32,681 bases of DNA from an uncultured Pelagibacteraceae bacterium (lineage in GTDB: Bacteria > Pseudomonadota > Alphaproteobacteria > Pelagibacterales > Pelagibacteraceae): assembly GCA_902522225.1 (NCBI GenBank), contig CABYUS010000011.1, forward strand, positions 1 through 32,681, in the 5' to 3' direction. Below the pieces are notes generated by a model. It did no database searches, was not told where the DNA came from, and saw only the letters and a list, made by a program, of their open reading frames with translations. Shown here piece by piece: positions 1 to 10,042 of the stretch. Position numbers and translations under genes: made by a program. Within the stretch, counting starts at the first letter, position 1. Every line of letters starts with the position of its first letter.

Positions 1-1173
1 GAGAAAACTTAAATATTTCAAAAGAAAATTTAAAAATTTCTAAAAGTGAATATTTGCCAACAATTAGTTTGTCAGGAACAAAAAATAAACAGAATACTTC
101 TAAACTTACAAATCAGAGTGGAGGTGATGCAACTAAAAATGATGTTGATCCCCTAACTACATCAGTATTAATTGAACAAAATATTTATGACGGTAAGGGA
201 AGAGGCGCAAAAGTAGATAAAGATAAAATTGGAATTGAACTAGCCAAAGCAAAACTTTTAAAAGTAGAACAAGAAATTATTTATAAAGCTATCGAAGCTT
301 ATACAGCATTACTTTTAGCTGTCAAAAAACTTAAAATTAATGAGGAAAATTTAAAATTGCTAGAAAGGCAATACGAAAATGATAAGGCAAGACTTGAAAT
401 TGGAAAAATTAATAATTCAGATCTTGCACAAACAGAGTCATCTCTAGCTGGAGCAAAAGCTAATTTAATAAAATCACAAAATGATGTTATAACTGGCAAG
501 TTAACTTTTGAAAATATAATAGGACCACTAGATAATTCTGATAAAATTGATGAAAATGTTGAGCTTGCAATTTTAATCCCAAGCACACTTTCTGAAGCAA
601 ATAATATTTCTTTGATTAAAAACCCAAATCTCAAAATTGCAAAACTAGAGTACCAACAATCTGGATGTAATAATTGCAAGATCTGATTTATCTCCTTCAG
701 CAACTTTATCTTATGAAGCCTCACAATCAGAAGATGCGTCATCTTTATATGATGAACAAGATAAGCAGATACTTAAAGCAACTGTTAAATGGCCATTTTT
801 TACTGGAGGAAAAAATAGAGCTAAGGTAAATAAAAATTCAAATCTTAAAACTCAAAAAAAATTATTATTAGATAATTCCATTAAATCAAACAAAACAACA
901 GTTGCAACATCTTGGGCTAATTATGAAACATCAAAAAGCTTATTAGTTTCAGTAAAGATACAATTAAAGGCTGCAGAGATAGCTTACGATGGAATATCTG
1001 CAGAGTATGAATCAGGTGATCAAAGGTCGACACTTGATGTAATTCAGTCAAATTCATTTCTTTTAAATTCAAAAATAAATTTAGCTGAATCTGAAAGAAA
1101 CTTCATTTTAGCAAAGTATAAACTTCTTCAATCAATTGGATCTTTAAATATTTCAAGTTTAAACCTTAATTAG
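1..1173 (+). pseudogene. tolC: TolC-type outer-membrane efflux protein, 5'-truncated by window and frameshifted
   Basis: This encodes an outer-membrane channel protein of tripartite efflux and type I secretion systems. The reading frame is already open at base 3 (E-N-L-N-I-S-K...), so the true start lies upstream of the window. Long amphipathic helices rich in E, K, A and L run through it. The pattern NPNL, then about 18 residues later ARSDLSPSATLSYE, is the inter-repeat motif of the TolC family. The first frame ends at a TGA at 684-686, but family sequence continues without a gap in the next frame from about 664 (DVIIARSDLSPSA) to the TAG at 1171-1173. The junction reads tct|g|gat near 660-666. 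It fits loss of five bases (for example an A5 run in an original S-E-K-D-V) or gain of one base. It is either a real pseudogene or a sequencing or assembly error. The family call is confident; the functional state is unknown. Confidence 0.82.
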
Positions 1174-1212
1174 CCTCTATTTTATTGATTAAATTTAATA
1201 TATTGCCAAAGA

Positions 1213-1227
1213 GAACAAAATGTGTAC
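1213..1227 (+). promoter_or_regulatory. possible LexA-type operator upstream of recA
   Basis: The sequence GAAC-N7-GTAC lies about 50 bases before the recA start. The alphaproteobacterial LexA (SOS) box is the direct repeat GAAC-N7-GAAC (GTTC-N7-GTTC on the other strand), so one base of the second half-site differs. Position in front of recA is the main support. I do not see a clean -35/-10 pair in this 104-base gap, and no lexA gene is in the window. Confidence 0.28.
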
Positions 1228-1277
1228 ATTGAATAGTATGATTCGAACGCAAATTTTAATAAAAGATAAGGAAAAAT

Positions 1278-2399
1278 ATGACAAAAAATAACTTAAAAGT
1301 GGTCAAATCTACTAAAGAAAAAGAAGTAGAAAATAAGGAAAAAAACAAGGCTCTAGAAGCAGCAATCAGCCAAATTACCGATAACTTTGGAAAAGGCTCT
1401 GTTATGAAGCTTGGCGAGCAAAAAGCTATGGATATTGAGTCTGTCTCAACAGGATCTTTAAGCTTAGACCTTGCGTTAGGAATTGGTGGACTACCAAAAG
1501 GTAGAATTATTGAAATTTATGGACCAGAGTCATCTGGAAAAACTACATTAGCACTACAAGTTGTTGCAGAAGCTCAAAAAGCTGGAGGAATTTGTGGATT
1601 TGTTGATGCAGAACATGCGTTAGATCCTGTTTATGCAAAAAAATTAGGTGTAAATACAGAAGAATTGTTGATTTCACAACCAGATACAGGAGAGCAGGCA
1701 TTAGAAATAACAGACACTTTAATTAAGTCTGGCTCAATGTCAGTATTAGTTATTGATTCTGTTGCAGCATTAACTCCTAGAGCAGAGATAGAGGGAGATA
1801 TGGGTGATCATCATGTGGGTTTACAAGCAAGATTGATGAGTCAGGCCTTAAGAAAACTAACTGGATCAATTGCAAGAACAAATACAATGGTAATTTTTAT
1901 TAACCAAATAAGAATGAAAATTGGAATTATGTTTGGAAGTCCTGAAACAACATCAGGTGGTAATTCATTGAAGTTTTACTCATCTGTAAGAATGGATATA
2001 CGAAGAATAGGAGCAATTAAAGATAAAGAACAAATTATAGGAAATGCAACTAGAGTAAAAGTAGTTAAGAACAAAGTTGCACCACCATTTAAAGTTGTTG
2101 AATTTGATTTAATGTACGGAAAAGGTATTAGTAAAAATGGTGAATTAATTGATTTAGGTGCAAAAGCTGAAATAGTAGAAAAAGCTGGAGCTTGGTATGC
2201 ATATAAAGGTGAAAAAATTGGTCAAGGTAAAGAAAATGCAAAATTATTTCTTGAACAAAATCCTAAGGCAGCCGCTGAAATTGAAATGGCTATAAGAGAA
2301 AAAGCTGGCTTAATTTCAAAGAAAATTGAAGGTAATCCCCTTAATGAAGAAAAGATGAAACAAGAGGAAAATGTGGAAACACCTATTAAAAAAGATTAG
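1278..2399 (+). CDS. recA: RecA recombinase
   Basis: This 373-residue cytoplasmic ATPase forms filaments on single-stranded DNA. It drives strand exchange in recombinational repair and promotes LexA self-cleavage. The Walker A motif GPESSGKT is at residues 82-89, Walker B VLVID is near 156-160, and the conserved loop [16 protein letters not shown] is at about 218-233. The usual variable acidic and lysine-rich C-terminal tail is present, and the length is close to that of other alphaproteobacterial RecA proteins, with a slightly long lysine/glutamate-rich N-terminus (residues 1-25). A purine-rich AAGGA lies a few bases before the ATG. The gene appears monocistronic: a 104-base gap precedes it and a strong terminator follows. 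Confidence 0.98.
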   Translation: MTKNNLKVVKSTKEKEVENKEKNKALEAAISQITDNFGKGSVMKLGEQKAMDIESVSTGSLSLDLALGIGGLPKGRIIEIYGPESSGKTTLALQVVAEAQKAGGICGFVDAEHALDPVYAKKLGVNTEELLISQPDTGEQALEITDTLIKSGSMSVLVIDSVAALTPRAEIEGDMGDHHVGLQARLMSQALRKLTGSIARTNTMVIFINQIRMKIGIMFGSPETTSGGNSLKFYSSVRMDIRRIGAIKDKEQIIGNATRVKVVKNKVAPPFKVVEFDLMYGKGISKNGELIDLGAKAEIVEKAGAWYAYKGEKIGQGKENAKLFLEQNPKAAAEIEMAIREKAGLISKKIEGNPLNEEKMKQEENVETPIKKD

Positions 2400-2420
2400 C
2401 TAAAGTCATTCTTAGTTATT

Positions 2421-2449
2421 AAAAGGCGCTTAATATAAGCGCCTTTTTT
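2421..2449 (+). terminator. rho-independent terminator after recA
   Basis: A perfect 12-base-pair stem (2421-2432 with 2436-2447) contains the GC core GGCGC/GCGCC and has a three-base loop. A T tract runs through 2444-2449. It sits 22 bases after the recA stop. It is the only strong GC-cored terminator I see in the window. Because of the AAAA/TTTT flanks it could also act in the opposite direction. Confidence 0.93.
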
Positions 2450-2496
2450 CCCTATACAGATCTAGACATCAACTAAAAAAGCTGTATTTTATAAAT

Positions 2497-5163
2497 ATGG
2501 CTGACAAGACACTAAATGAAATAAGAAGTTCATTCTTGAATTATTTTCAAAAGAATGACCACACCATAGTTGAATCTAGTAATTTAGTACCAAATAATGA
2601 TCCAACTCTTATGTTTGCAAACTCAGGAATGGTTCAATTTAAGAACGTATTTACTGGTCTTGAAAAAAGGGACTATAAAAGAGCCACAACTTCACAGAAA
2701 TGTGTAAGAGCTGGAGGAAAACATAATGACTTAGAAAATGTTGGATACACACCAAGGCACCACACATTTTTTGAAATGCTAGGTAATTTTTCGTTCGGAG
2801 ATTATTTTAAAGAAAGAGCTATAGAGCTAGCTTGGAATTTAATAACTAAAGATTTTGGATTAGATAAAAATAGGCTTTATTTTACTGTATATCATGATGA
2901 TGATGAGGCCTTTAATCTGTGGAAGAAAATATCTGGTTTAAATAACGATAAAATAATCAGGATTCCAACTTCTGACAATTTTTGGTCGATGGGTGAAACA
3001 GGTCCTTGTGGCCCTTGTTCTGAGATATTTTTTGACCATGGAGACCATTTACAAGGAGGTTTACCAGGTACTAAGGATCAAGATGGTGACAGATATATAG
3101 AGATTTGGAATTTGGTATTTATGCAGTTTGAGCAAATTTCAAAAGATAAAAGAATTGATTTACCTAAACCATCTGTTGATACAGGGATGGGTTTAGAGAG
3201 AATAGCAGCACTACTTCAAGGAACACATGATAATTATGAAACAGACCATTTCCAAAAAATAATTGGATCAATCTCAGAAGCAGTAAAAGTAAAACCAAAT
3301 AAGGAAAATTTAGCGAGCTTTAGAGTTATAGCAGACCATTTAAGAGCAAGTTCATTTCTAATTGCAGAAGGTGTTCTACCCTCAAACGAAGGCAGGGGAT
3401 ATGTCTTAAGAAGAATTATGAGAAGAGGAATGAGACACTCACACTTGTTAGGATCCAAAGAGCCAATTTTTTTTAATATATTTAAAACTTTAATGGAAGA
3501 GATGAAAGGGAATTACTCAGAACTTTCTCGAGCAGAAGCTCTTATTAGAGAAACTTTAAAAATGGAGGAAGAAAAATTTTTAGTTCTTCTTGATAGAGGT
3601 ATCAAGATATTAAATGATGAGATAACAAAAATAAACAAAACCTTACCTGGCGAAGTGGCATTTAAACTTTATGATACATATGGATTTCCATTAGATTTAA
3701 CTGAAGACATTCTAAAAAATAAATCTCTTTCAGTTGATAACAAAAAATTTGATAGTCTAATGAAAGAAAGTAAAGAATTAGCCAAAAAAAATTGGAAAGG
3801 ATCCGGTGATAGTGCTGTAGATGATATTTGGTTTGGTATTAAAGATAAACTCGGAGCGACTGAATTTCTAGGATATGAAACAAATCAAGCTGAAGGCGTA
3901 GTTCTATCATTATTAAAAAATAATAAAGAGGTAAAATCTTTAAATAGCGGTGATGAGGGCATGATAATTAGCAATCAAACGCCGTTCTATGGAGAATCTG
4001 GAGGTCAAGTAGGAGACACGGGAGAAATCACTTCAGGTGAATTTAAATTCAAAGTTAATGATGTTCAAAAAAAGTTAGGAGATCTTTTTGTTCATTATGG
4101 AAAAGTCGAAAACGGCAATATTACTTTAAATAATAATATAGAAATGAAAATTGACCAAGAAAGAAGAGACAATATCAGAGCATACCATTCTGCAACTCAT
4201 TTGCTACACGAGTCTCTTAGAAGAGTTTTGGGAACTCATGTAACACAAAAAGGGTCTTTAGTTGAAGCGGATAGATTGAGATTTGATTTTAGCCATATGA
4301 AACCAATATCTGAGAATGAAGTAGAAAAAATTGAGACAATTGTTAACGAAATGGTGCAAACACAATCAAATGTGAAGACAAGATTGATGACACCTAAAGA
4401 AGCAGTAAACAATGGTGCATTAGCACTTTTTGGAGAAAAGTATGGAGATGAGGTTAGAGTTTTATCCATGGGTGATGAGAAGAATAAGTATTTTTCAACC
4501 GAACTATGTGGGGGAACTCATGTTAAAAATACAGGAGATATTGGAAAATTTAAAATTATAAGCCAGTCATCAATAGCTGCGGGTGTAAGAAGAGTTGAAG
4601 CGCTAAGAGATAAACAATTAGAAAAATATTTATCTGAAAAAGACCATTTATCTGACATTTCAAGAAAAAAAGATGAAGAATTAGTAAAAGATTTGATTAA
4701 AAAAATTGAGGCACTTGGGGGCAAAGTAAACCTAAATAATAAAAATCAGAAAATTTTAATAAAGGACTTGTCAAAGCAATTAGAAGATCTTTCAGTAAAA
4801 TTTACGTTGAAAGATAAAAGTAAAAATATTGTAAATGATGAAGTTTTAAATGATGTTAAAGTAAGATTTCAAAAAATTATTGATTTGCCACCCAAAGATT
4901 TAAGAAAAATAGTAGATCAAGGAAAAAAACAATTAGAGGAGGGCATTATAATTGTTTGCGCTACAAAAGATGAAAAAATTGGTTTAGCAATTGGTGTTAC
5001 TGAAAAATTAACTGAAAAATATAATGCTGTTGAATTAGTTAAAACAGTATCAAGTATTATAGGTGGAAAAGGTGGAGGTGGTCGAAAAGATTTTGCACAA
5101 GCGGGTGGAGTTTATTCTGATAAAATTGAGGATGCTTTTGAAAGCATTAAATCTTTAATTTAA
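2497..5163 (+). CDS. alaS: alanyl-tRNA synthetase
   Basis: This enzyme charges tRNA-Ala and hydrolyses mischarged Ser- and Gly-tRNA-Ala. At 888 residues it is full length for a bacterial AlaRS. Domains in order are the class II aminoacylation core (about 1-245, starting with the family pattern [13 protein letters not shown]), the tRNA-recognition region, the editing domain with zinc ligands H564-SAT-H568 and C671-GGT-H675, and a C-terminal DHHA1/C-Ala domain ending in the glycine-rich [16 protein letters not shown]. recA followed by alaS is a common bacterial order, but here the recA terminator and a 97-base gap separate them. The stop (5161-5163) lies inside the 3' end of the convergent icd gene, a nine-base overlap. 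Confidence 0.98.
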   Translation: MADKTLNEIRSSFLNYFQKNDHTIVESSNLVPNNDPTLMFANSGMVQFKNVFTGLEKRDYKRATTSQKCVRAGGKHNDLENVGYTPRHHTFFEMLGNFSFGDYFKERAIELAWNLITKDFGLDKNRLYFTVYHDDDEAFNLWKKISGLNNDKIIRIPTSDNFWSMGETGPCGPCSEIFFDHGDHLQGGLPGTKDQDGDRYIEIWNLVFMQFEQISKDKRIDLPKPSVDTGMGLERIAALLQGTHDNYETDHFQKIIGSISEAVKVKPNKENLASFRVIADHLRASSFLIAEGVLPSNEGRGYVLRRIMRRGMRHSHLLGSKEPIFFNIFKTLMEEMKGNYSELSRAEALIRETLKMEEEKFLVLLDRGIKILNDEITKINKTLPGEVAFKLYDTYGFPLDLTEDILKNKSLSVDNKKFDSLMKESKELAKKNWKGSGDSAVDDIWFGIKDKLGATEFLGYETNQAEGVVLSLLKNNKEVKSLNSGDEGMIISNQTPFYGESGGQVGDTGEITSGEFKFKVNDVQKKLGDLFVHYGKVENGNITLNNNIEMKIDQERRDNIRAYHSATHLLHESLRRVLGTHVTQKGSLVEADRLRFDFSHMKPISENEVEKIETIVNEMVQTQSNVKTRLMTPKEAVNNGALALFGEKYGDEVRVLSMGDEKNKYFSTELCGGTHVKNTGDIGKFKIISQSSIAAGVRRVEALRDKQLEKYLSEKDHLSDISRKKDEELVKDLIKKIEALGGKVNLNNKNQKILIKDLSKQLEDLSVKFTLKDKSKNIVNDEVLNDVKVRFQKIIDLPPKDLRKIVDQGKKQLEEGIIIVCATKDEKIGLAIGVTEKLTEKYNAVELVKTVSSIIGGKGGGGRKDFAQAGGVYSDKIEDAFESIKSLI

Positions 5164-5180
5164 ATTTTTTTTAAGATTTA
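5148..5180. terminator. inverted repeat spanning the alaS/icd convergent ends
   Basis: TAAATCTT (5148-5155) is repeated in reverse complement as AAGATTTA (5173-5180) around a 17-base loop that contains both stop codons. A small tetraloop hairpin (5132-5147, ATGCTT/AAGCAT) precedes it inside alaS, and a T8 tract lies in the loop. This may mark or protect both mRNA 3' ends. The stem is AT-rich and it is not a classical terminator. Confidence 0.25.
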
Positions 5181-6369
5181 CATCTAGCTCATCAAGAAAT
5201 TGATTTGTAGTTAAAAATTTTGATTTAGGACTGATTAAAATTGCTAAGTCTTTAGTCATTGAACCATTCTCAACAGTTTTAATACAAGTTTTCTCTAAAG
5301 TTTTAACAAATTTCTTTAATTCATCATTGTTATCAAGTTTTGCTCTATGATATAAACCTCTTGCCCACGCAAATATTGAGGCTATAGGGTTGGTTGAAGT
5401 TTCCTTTCCTTCCTGGTGCTGTCTAAAGTGTCTAGTTACTGTTCCGTGCGCTGCTTCAGCTTCAATTGTATTTCCATCTGGTGACATTAAAACACTACTC
5501 ATTAATCCAAGAGATCCAAATCCTTGAGCAACAGTATCTGATTGGACATCACCGTCATAATTTTTACATGCCCAAATATAATTACCATTCCACTTCATGG
5601 CACATGCAACCATATCATCTATCAGTCTATGCTCATAAATAATCCCTCTTTCTTTGAATTTTTCTTCAAATTCATTTTTAAAAATTTCTTCAAACAAATC
5701 TTTAAACCTACCATCGTATTTTTTTAATATTGTATTCTTAGTTGATAAAAAAACAGGCCATTTTCTGTTCAATCCATAGTTCATACATGCCCTAGCAAAA
5801 TCCTTAATTGATTTGTCTAAATTGTACATAGATAATGCAATTCCTGGACCAGGAAAATTAAATACTTCAAATTCTTTTTTTTCTTTACCGTCTTCAGAGG
5901 TCCATTTGATTTCCAATTTACCTTTTCCTGGCACTGTAAAATCTGTTGCTCTATATTGATCGCCAAAAGCATGTCTTCCTATACAAATAGGATTTGTCCA
6001 ACTTGGAACAAGTTTTGGAATATTGCTACAAAGAATAGGTTCACGAAATACCGTGCCTCCTATAATATTTCTGATGGTTCCATTAGGAGATCTCCACATC
6101 TTTTTAAGGTTAAATTCTTTCACACGCCCTTCATCTGGAGTAATGGTTGCGCATTTGATTCCTACGTTAACTCTTTTAATTGCTTTAGCAGAGTCAATTG
6201 TAATTTGGTCTTCTGTTTTTTCTCTACTTTCAATTCCAAGATCATAGTATTCAATTCCTAAATCAAGATATGGAAGAATGAGTTTATTTTTGATAAATTT
6301 CCATATTACTCGAGTCATTTCATCACCATCTAACTCAACAATGGGGTTTTTTACCTTAATTTTTGTCAT
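5155..6369 (-). CDS. icd: isocitrate dehydrogenase, NADP-dependent, eukaryotic-type (IDH1/2-like)
   Basis: This TCA-cycle enzyme oxidises isocitrate to 2-oxoglutarate, producing NADPH. The 404-residue length and the sequence place it with the homodimeric IDH1/IDH2-like subfamily common in alphaproteobacteria, not the E. coli-type Icd. The N-terminal block [15 protein letters not shown], the isocitrate-binding segment SPNGTIRN (S94, N96, R100) with R109, and the NADP-binding AAHGTVTRH near the C-terminus are all visible. The catalytic region Y/K pair and the DGDVQSD metal-binding segment are present. It is transcribed convergently to alaS and divergently from psd. The start codon follows a 78-base divergent intergenic region. 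Confidence 0.97.
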   Translation of the reverse strand: MTKIKVKNPIVELDGDEMTRVIWKFIKNKLILPYLDLGIEYYDLGIESREKTEDQITIDSAKAIKRVNVGIKCATITPDEGRVKEFNLKKMWRSPNGTIRNIIGGTVFREPILCSNIPKLVPSWTNPICIGRHAFGDQYRATDFTVPGKGKLEIKWTSEDGKEKKEFEVFNFPGPGIALSMYNLDKSIKDFARACMNYGLNRKWPVFLSTKNTILKKYDGRFKDLFEEIFKNEFEEKFKERGIIYEHRLIDDMVACAMKWNGNYIWACKNYDGDVQSDTVAQGFGSLGLMSSVLMSPDGNTIEAEAAHGTVTRHFRQHQEGKETSTNPIASIFAWARGLYHRAKLDNNDELKKFVKTLEKTCIKTVENGSMTKDLAILISPKSKFLTTNQFLDELDVNLKKNLN

Positions 6370-6391
6370 ATTTTTAAATATATCTTAATAA

Positions 6392-6435
6392 TTGAATTTT
6401 GTCCTTATATATACATATTAACCTAAAATTACCAA
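6392..6435. promoter_or_regulatory. divergent promoter region between icd and psd
   Basis: In the plus direction TTGAAT (6392-6397), 18 bases and TATTAA (6416-6421) lie 26 bases before the psd ATG. In the minus direction TTGGTA (6435-6430), 16 bases and TATATA (6413-6408) lie 38 bases before the icd ATG. Both resemble sigma-70 promoters. In DNA this AT-rich such matches are easy to obtain by chance, so only the location of promoters in this gap is well supported, not the exact boxes. Confidence 0.35.
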
Positions 6436-6447
6436 AATTAAAAAAAA

Positions 6448-7095
6448 ATGTTTGATAAGATATTTCCAAAGATCCATACAGAAGGATATAAATTTATAAT
6501 TATATCTGTTTTTTTAACTATATTATTTTATTTTATTAGCACATTTCTGGGATTAATTTTTCTTATTTTGACTGTCTGGGTTTATTATTTTTTTAGAGAT
6601 CCAGAAAGAATTTCAATTAATGATGATGATTATTTAATTAGTCCTGCAGATGGAATAGTTTTACAAGTTAAAGAAACAACTGGCCCAAAAGAAATGGAAT
6701 TAGAAAATAAAAATATGACAAAGATTAGTATTTTTATGAATGTATTTGATTGTCATGTAAATAGAACTCCTCTCTCGGGAAAAATTACCGACATAAAATA
6801 TATCGCAGGGAAATTTTTTAACGCCTCATTAGATAAAGCTAGCGAGGACAATGAAAGAAATTATTATAAAATACAAGGATCTAATGGAGAAGAAGTTGTA
6901 GTAGTCCAAATCGCTGGTTTAATTGCTAGAAGAATTGTTTGTGAGAGCTCAATAAATGATGAATTAAATCAAGGAGATAGAATTGGAATGATTAGATTTG
7001 GAAGTAGAGCAGATTTATATTTTGAAAACTATAAGCCTCTAGTTAAAGTTAATCAAAAAACTATAGCAGGAGAAACTTTGCTTGCTAAAAAATAA
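6448..7095 (+). CDS. psd: phosphatidylserine decarboxylase proenzyme (short type)
   Basis: This membrane enzyme converts phosphatidylserine to phosphatidylethanolamine, the final step of PE synthesis. At 215 residues it belongs to the short bacterial/archaetidylserine-like class. A hydrophobic hairpin occupies about residues 15-47. Conserved blocks are SPADGIV (66-71, with D68), the segment DCHVNRTP (H103), and RFGSRADLY near 183-191. Self-cleavage between G185 and S186 would generate the pyruvoyl cofactor on the small C-terminal subunit. pssA, which makes its substrate, starts two bases after its stop. No clear Shine-Dalgarno precedes the ATG, only an A tract, and it is probably the first gene of the long plus-strand run. 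Confidence 0.95.
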   Translation: MFDKIFPKIHTEGYKFIIISVFLTILFYFISTFLGLIFLILTVWVYYFFRDPERISINDDDYLISPADGIVLQVKETTGPKEMELENKNMTKISIFMNVFDCHVNRTPLSGKITDIKYIAGKFFNASLDKASEDNERNYYKIQGSNGEEVVVVQIAGLIARRIVCESSINDELNQGDRIGMIRFGSRADLYFENYKPLVKVNQKTIAGETLLAKK

Positions 7096-7097
7096 AT

Positions 7098-7895
7098 ATG
7101 GAACCACAAAGAAATAACTTTAAAATTGTAACTTCTAAAAAAAGCAGAGTCATTTTACCGAACATGCTTACACTTATGGGTGTGTGTGTTGGACTAACAT
7201 CAATAAAATTTTCTTTAGATCAAAATTACACATTAGCGATTATCGCAATAATATTTGCAGCTTTAATTGATGGTCTTGATGGAAGAATAGCAAGATTGAT
7301 TAAAGGAACCTCAAAAGTAGGCAAGGAATTAGACTCTTTAACTGATGTTATTAGTTTTGGAGTTGCACCAGCATTTATAATGTATTTTTGGTCATTAAGT
7401 GGTTTAGATAAAATTGGGTGGTTAATTTGTTTAGTCTATGTTGTTTGTGTAGCATTAAGACTTGCAAGATTTAATGTAAATTCTAATGAACAACCTTCAT
7501 GGAGAGATAATTTTTTTGAAGGAATACCATCACCTGCTGGAGGAATTTTAGTTCTGATGCCTTTAATTTATGATATCAGTGGTTTTTCTTTTTTTACAAT
7601 TTCTAGCAATACAGCTGTTCCATTTTTATTTGTTGCAATTGCCTTGTTATTAATTAGCAAGGTTCCAACATATTCATTTAAAAAGATTTCTGTTCAAAGA
7701 AAGTCTACAATTTTCTTATTATTTGGTTTTGTTTTGTTTTTTGCACTTTTACTAATATATCCTTTTAAAGTTATAGTAATATCAGGTATTATTTACTTGT
7801 TATCAATACCAATAAGCTACTTTCATTTCAGAAAACTTAGTAAAAAAGAAAACGAAACTATTGAAAATTCAGACGAACATGAAGATGTTTTGTAA
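7098..7895 (+). CDS. pssA: CDP-diacylglycerol-serine O-phosphatidyltransferase
   Basis: This integral membrane enzyme condenses CDP-diacylglycerol with L-serine to give phosphatidylserine for Psd. The CDP-alcohol phosphatidyltransferase motif (DG-x2-AR-x8-G-x3-D-x3-D) is complete at residues 61-83 (D61, G62, A65, R66, G75, D79, D83). About six to eight hydrophobic segments follow over 265 residues. The C-terminus is a charged cytoplasmic tail (KKENETIENSDEHEDVL). It is coupled to psd upstream (two-base gap) and to rlmE downstream (zero gap). Confidence 0.96.
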   Translation: MEPQRNNFKIVTSKKSRVILPNMLTLMGVCVGLTSIKFSLDQNYTLAIIAIIFAALIDGLDGRIARLIKGTSKVGKELDSLTDVISFGVAPAFIMYFWSLSGLDKIGWLICLVYVVCVALRLARFNVNSNEQPSWRDNFFEGIPSPAGGILVLMPLIYDISGFSFFTISSNTAVPFLFVAIALLLISKVPTYSFKKISVQRKSTIFLLFGFVLFFALLLIYPFKVIVISGIIYLLSIPISYFHFRKLSKKENETIENSDEHEDVL

Positions 7896-8507
7896 TTGAA
7901 AAAAAATAAAGTATCAAAAAACTGGATAATTAGGCAAAAAAGAGACATTTATGTTAGGCAATCTCATGTAGATGGATTTAGATCAAGAGCTGTATACAAG
8001 TTACAACAAATTGATCAAAAATTTAAAATTTTAAAAAATAATTCAATTTTTATTGACTTGGGAGCTGCCCCAGGTAGCTGGTCACAATATTTAGCGGAAA
8101 AATTTAATAAAAGTAAAATTTATTCAATAGATATAAAAAAAATGGAAGATATTAAAAATGTACATCAAATTGTTGGTGATTTTACAGACTCAAAAGTACG
8201 AAAAGATCTAAAAGAATTAATTAATACAAAAGCAGATGTTGTTTTGTCTGATATGGCAGAAAATACTACAGGTAATAAAAATATAGATGCAATAGTTACT
8301 GGTGAATTATGTAAATCAGCAATGGATTTTGCAAAGGAAATATTGGGCAAAAATGGTGTATTTGTCTCAAAAATTTTTATGGGCCTATCATTTAACGAGA
8401 TTGTAGCTGAGGCAAAAAGTATCTTCAAAGAAACACATGTTTATAAACCACTTTCTAGCAGGAAAGAGTCTAAAGAAAGTTTTATAATATGTAAAATTTT
8501 ACGCTAG
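7896..8507 (+). CDS. rlmE: 23S rRNA (uridine-2'-O-)-methyltransferase RlmE (FtsJ/RrmJ)
   Basis: This SAM-dependent methyltransferase modifies the ribose of U2552 (E. coli numbering) in the A-loop of 23S rRNA during late 50S assembly. The 203 residues show the FtsJ fold. GLRSRA-type motif GFRSRAVYKL comes first, then SAM motif DLGAAPGSWSQY (54-65), and LSDMAENTTG with D119. The K-D-K-E catalytic tetrad can be assigned to K35, D119, K159 and E194. The start is TTG at 7896, directly after the pssA TAA. There is no in-frame ATG near the N-terminus and the protein aligns from this point, so TTG is the likely start with translational coupling. Confidence 0.93.
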   Translation: MKKNKVSKNWIIRQKRDIYVRQSHVDGFRSRAVYKLQQIDQKFKILKNNSIFIDLGAAPGSWSQYLAEKFNKSKIYSIDIKKMEDIKNVHQIVGDFTDSKVRKDLKELINTKADVVLSDMAENTTGNKNIDAIVTGELCKSAMDFAKEILGKNGVFVSKIFMGLSFNEIVAEAKSIFKETHVYKPLSSRKESKESFIICKILR

Positions 8508-8538
8508 ATACTTTTCTTTTTAAAAAAATCATATATAC

Positions 8539-9609
8539 ATGGATATGGGTCCTATAAAAGAATCACTCACTTTCGATGATGTAATGCTTATGCCAAGATA
8601 CTCAGATGTATTGCCATCTGAGGTAAGCACCACAACCAAACTTGAAAAAAATTTAAAACTTAAAATTCCATTAATGTCCTCTGCTATGGATACTGTAACG
8701 GAATCAAGAATGGCTATAGAAATAGGCAAGCTTGGAGGAATTGGAATAATTCACAGAAACTTATCAATAAAAAAACAAATTCTCGAAATTAAAAAAGTTA
8801 AATCGAAAAACATATTAGTAGGTGCAGCCGTAGGTGCAAGTGAACAAGAGATGATTAGAGCTAAAAGTATTTTAAAACAAAATCTCGATATTATCGTAGT
8901 TGATACAGCTCATGGACATAGTAAAAAAGTTGCAGATATAGTTAAAATGATAAAAAAGATCAAACCTAAAAAAACATCTCTATGTGCTGGTAATATTGCA
9001 TCTCCTGAAGCTGCAATTTTTTTATCAAAGATAGGAGTGGATATAATTAAAGTTGGAATTGGTCCCGGATCTATTTGTACTACAAGATTAGTTGCTGGTA
9101 TCGGTGTACCTCAATTGAGTGCAATAATAGAAATTAAAAAAGCTTTAAAAAATAAAAAAATTTCAATTATTGCAGATGGTGGAATTAAATTTTCTGGAGA
9201 TATCGCAAAAGCCTTAGCTGCAGGTGCTGACGCTGTAATGATAGGTTCTTTATTCGCTGGATCAGTTGAAGCTCCTGGCAAACTAATAAAAAAAAATGGT
9301 AAATTTTTTAAAAGTTTTAGGGGGATGGGATCTGTTGGAGCTATGAACAAAGGTTCAGCAGATAGATATTCACAAAAAATTCAATCTGATAGTTCAAAAT
9401 ACGTTGCTGAAGGTGTTGAAGGGTATGTTAAATTCAAAGGTAAAGTAGATAAAATTATATATCAATTAGTAGGAGGTTTAAAATCGTCTATGGGATACCT
9501 AGGCTCAAAAAAAGTAATTAATTTAAGGAATAAAGCAAGCTTTATTAAAATTACTAAAGCTGGATTTTATGAAAGCATGGTTCATAATCTAGATGAAATA
9601 AAAAAATAG
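8539..9609 (+). CDS. guaB: IMP dehydrogenase lacking the CBS (Bateman) domain
   Basis: This enzyme oxidises IMP to XMP with NAD+, the committed step to guanine nucleotides. The protein has 356 residues, while typical bacterial GuaB has about 490. The catalytic barrel is intact: substrate loop GPGSICTTR with catalytic C180, [15 protein letters not shown], and the flap GSADRYSQ with the R276-Y277 pair. The N-terminal half joins [19 protein letters not shown] (70-88) directly to ILVGAAVG (92-99), where the CBS pair normally sits, so the regulatory domain is cleanly absent. GMP reductase is also about 350 residues, but the flap and the C-terminal [11 protein letters not shown] block are of IMPDH type. 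Met1 (8539) and Met3 (8545) are both possible starts. guaA lies two genes downstream. Confidence 0.93.
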   Translation: MDMGPIKESLTFDDVMLMPRYSDVLPSEVSTTTKLEKNLKLKIPLMSSAMDTVTESRMAIEIGKLGGIGIIHRNLSIKKQILEIKKVKSKNILVGAAVGASEQEMIRAKSILKQNLDIIVVDTAHGHSKKVADIVKMIKKIKPKKTSLCAGNIASPEAAIFLSKIGVDIIKVGIGPGSICTTRLVAGIGVPQLSAIIEIKKALKNKKISIIADGGIKFSGDIAKALAAGADAVMIGSLFAGSVEAPGKLIKKNGKFFKSFRGMGSVGAMNKGSADRYSQKIQSDSSKYVAEGVEGYVKFKGKVDKIIYQLVGGLKSSMGYLGSKKVINLRNKASFIKITKAGFYESMVHNLDEIKK

Positions 9610-9616
9610 ATATAAA

Positions 9617-10042
9617 ATGAGAAAACTACTTTATTATATACTGCTTATAACACTTTCAATTTTTACAGATTTAAATGCAAAAGAGAATTTTTTCAATGAA
9701 GCAAAAAATGAATTTGATAAAAAAAATTATGAAGAATCTAAATTTTTGTTTCAAAGAAATATAGTCTTTAATCCTAAGAACGCAGAATCTTATCTTTACT
9801 TAGCAAAGATATACGAAGTAGAGGAGGATCAAAAAAAGACGAAAAAAAATATAGAAACAGCATTATTGTTAGAGCCAAATAATGAAGAGGCAATATTAAT
9901 GCTTATAGAGATTGAGCTTGAAAAATCAAATTTTTCTGTTGTCGAGGAATTGCTAAGCAAGTTTCAAGTAATATGTGAAACAAAATGTGATCAAAAATCT
10001 TCAATAAAAGACAAACTAAAAAATCTTCAAGCAGATGGATAA
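9617..10042 (+). CDS. small secreted TPR-repeat protein
   Basis: This is a 141-residue protein of unknown specific role. A signal peptide is apparent at residues 1-21 (K-rich start, hydrophobic [13 protein letters not shown], ending near LNA-KEN), so it should act in the periplasm. Two to three tetratricopeptide-type helix pairs follow (about 24-56, 57-90, 91-115), with family-like positions such as [15 protein letters not shown] and [15 protein letters not shown]. Two cysteines near the end (ICETKCDQ) could form a disulphide. It sits between guaB and guaA, seven bases after guaB and overlapping guaA by eight bases. It is therefore co-translated with purine genes, though nothing in the sequence explains a functional link. 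Confidence 0.8.
   Translation: MRKLLYYILLITLSIFTDLNAKENFFNEAKNEFDKKNYEESKFLFQRNIVFNPKNAESYLYLAKIYEVEEDQKKTKKNIETALLLEPNNEEAILMLIEIELEKSNFSVVEELLSKFQVICETKCDQKSSIKDKLKNLQADG

Noticed and set aside
299-742. Open frame on the minus strand across the TolC-like gene
   Set aside because: It is a shadow of the tolC coding sequence with no family features of its own.
1185-1201. TTGATT and TAATAT as a recA promoter
   Set aside because: Only five bases separate the boxes, so they cannot be a -35/-10 pair.
5956-6261. Plus-strand open frames opposite icd
   Set aside because: They are shadows of the icd coding sequence.
8539-9609. GMP reductase (guaC) as an alternative call because of the length of about 350 residues
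   Set aside because: The GSADRYSQ flap and [11 protein letters not shown] block are IMP dehydrogenase features, and guaA is adjacent.
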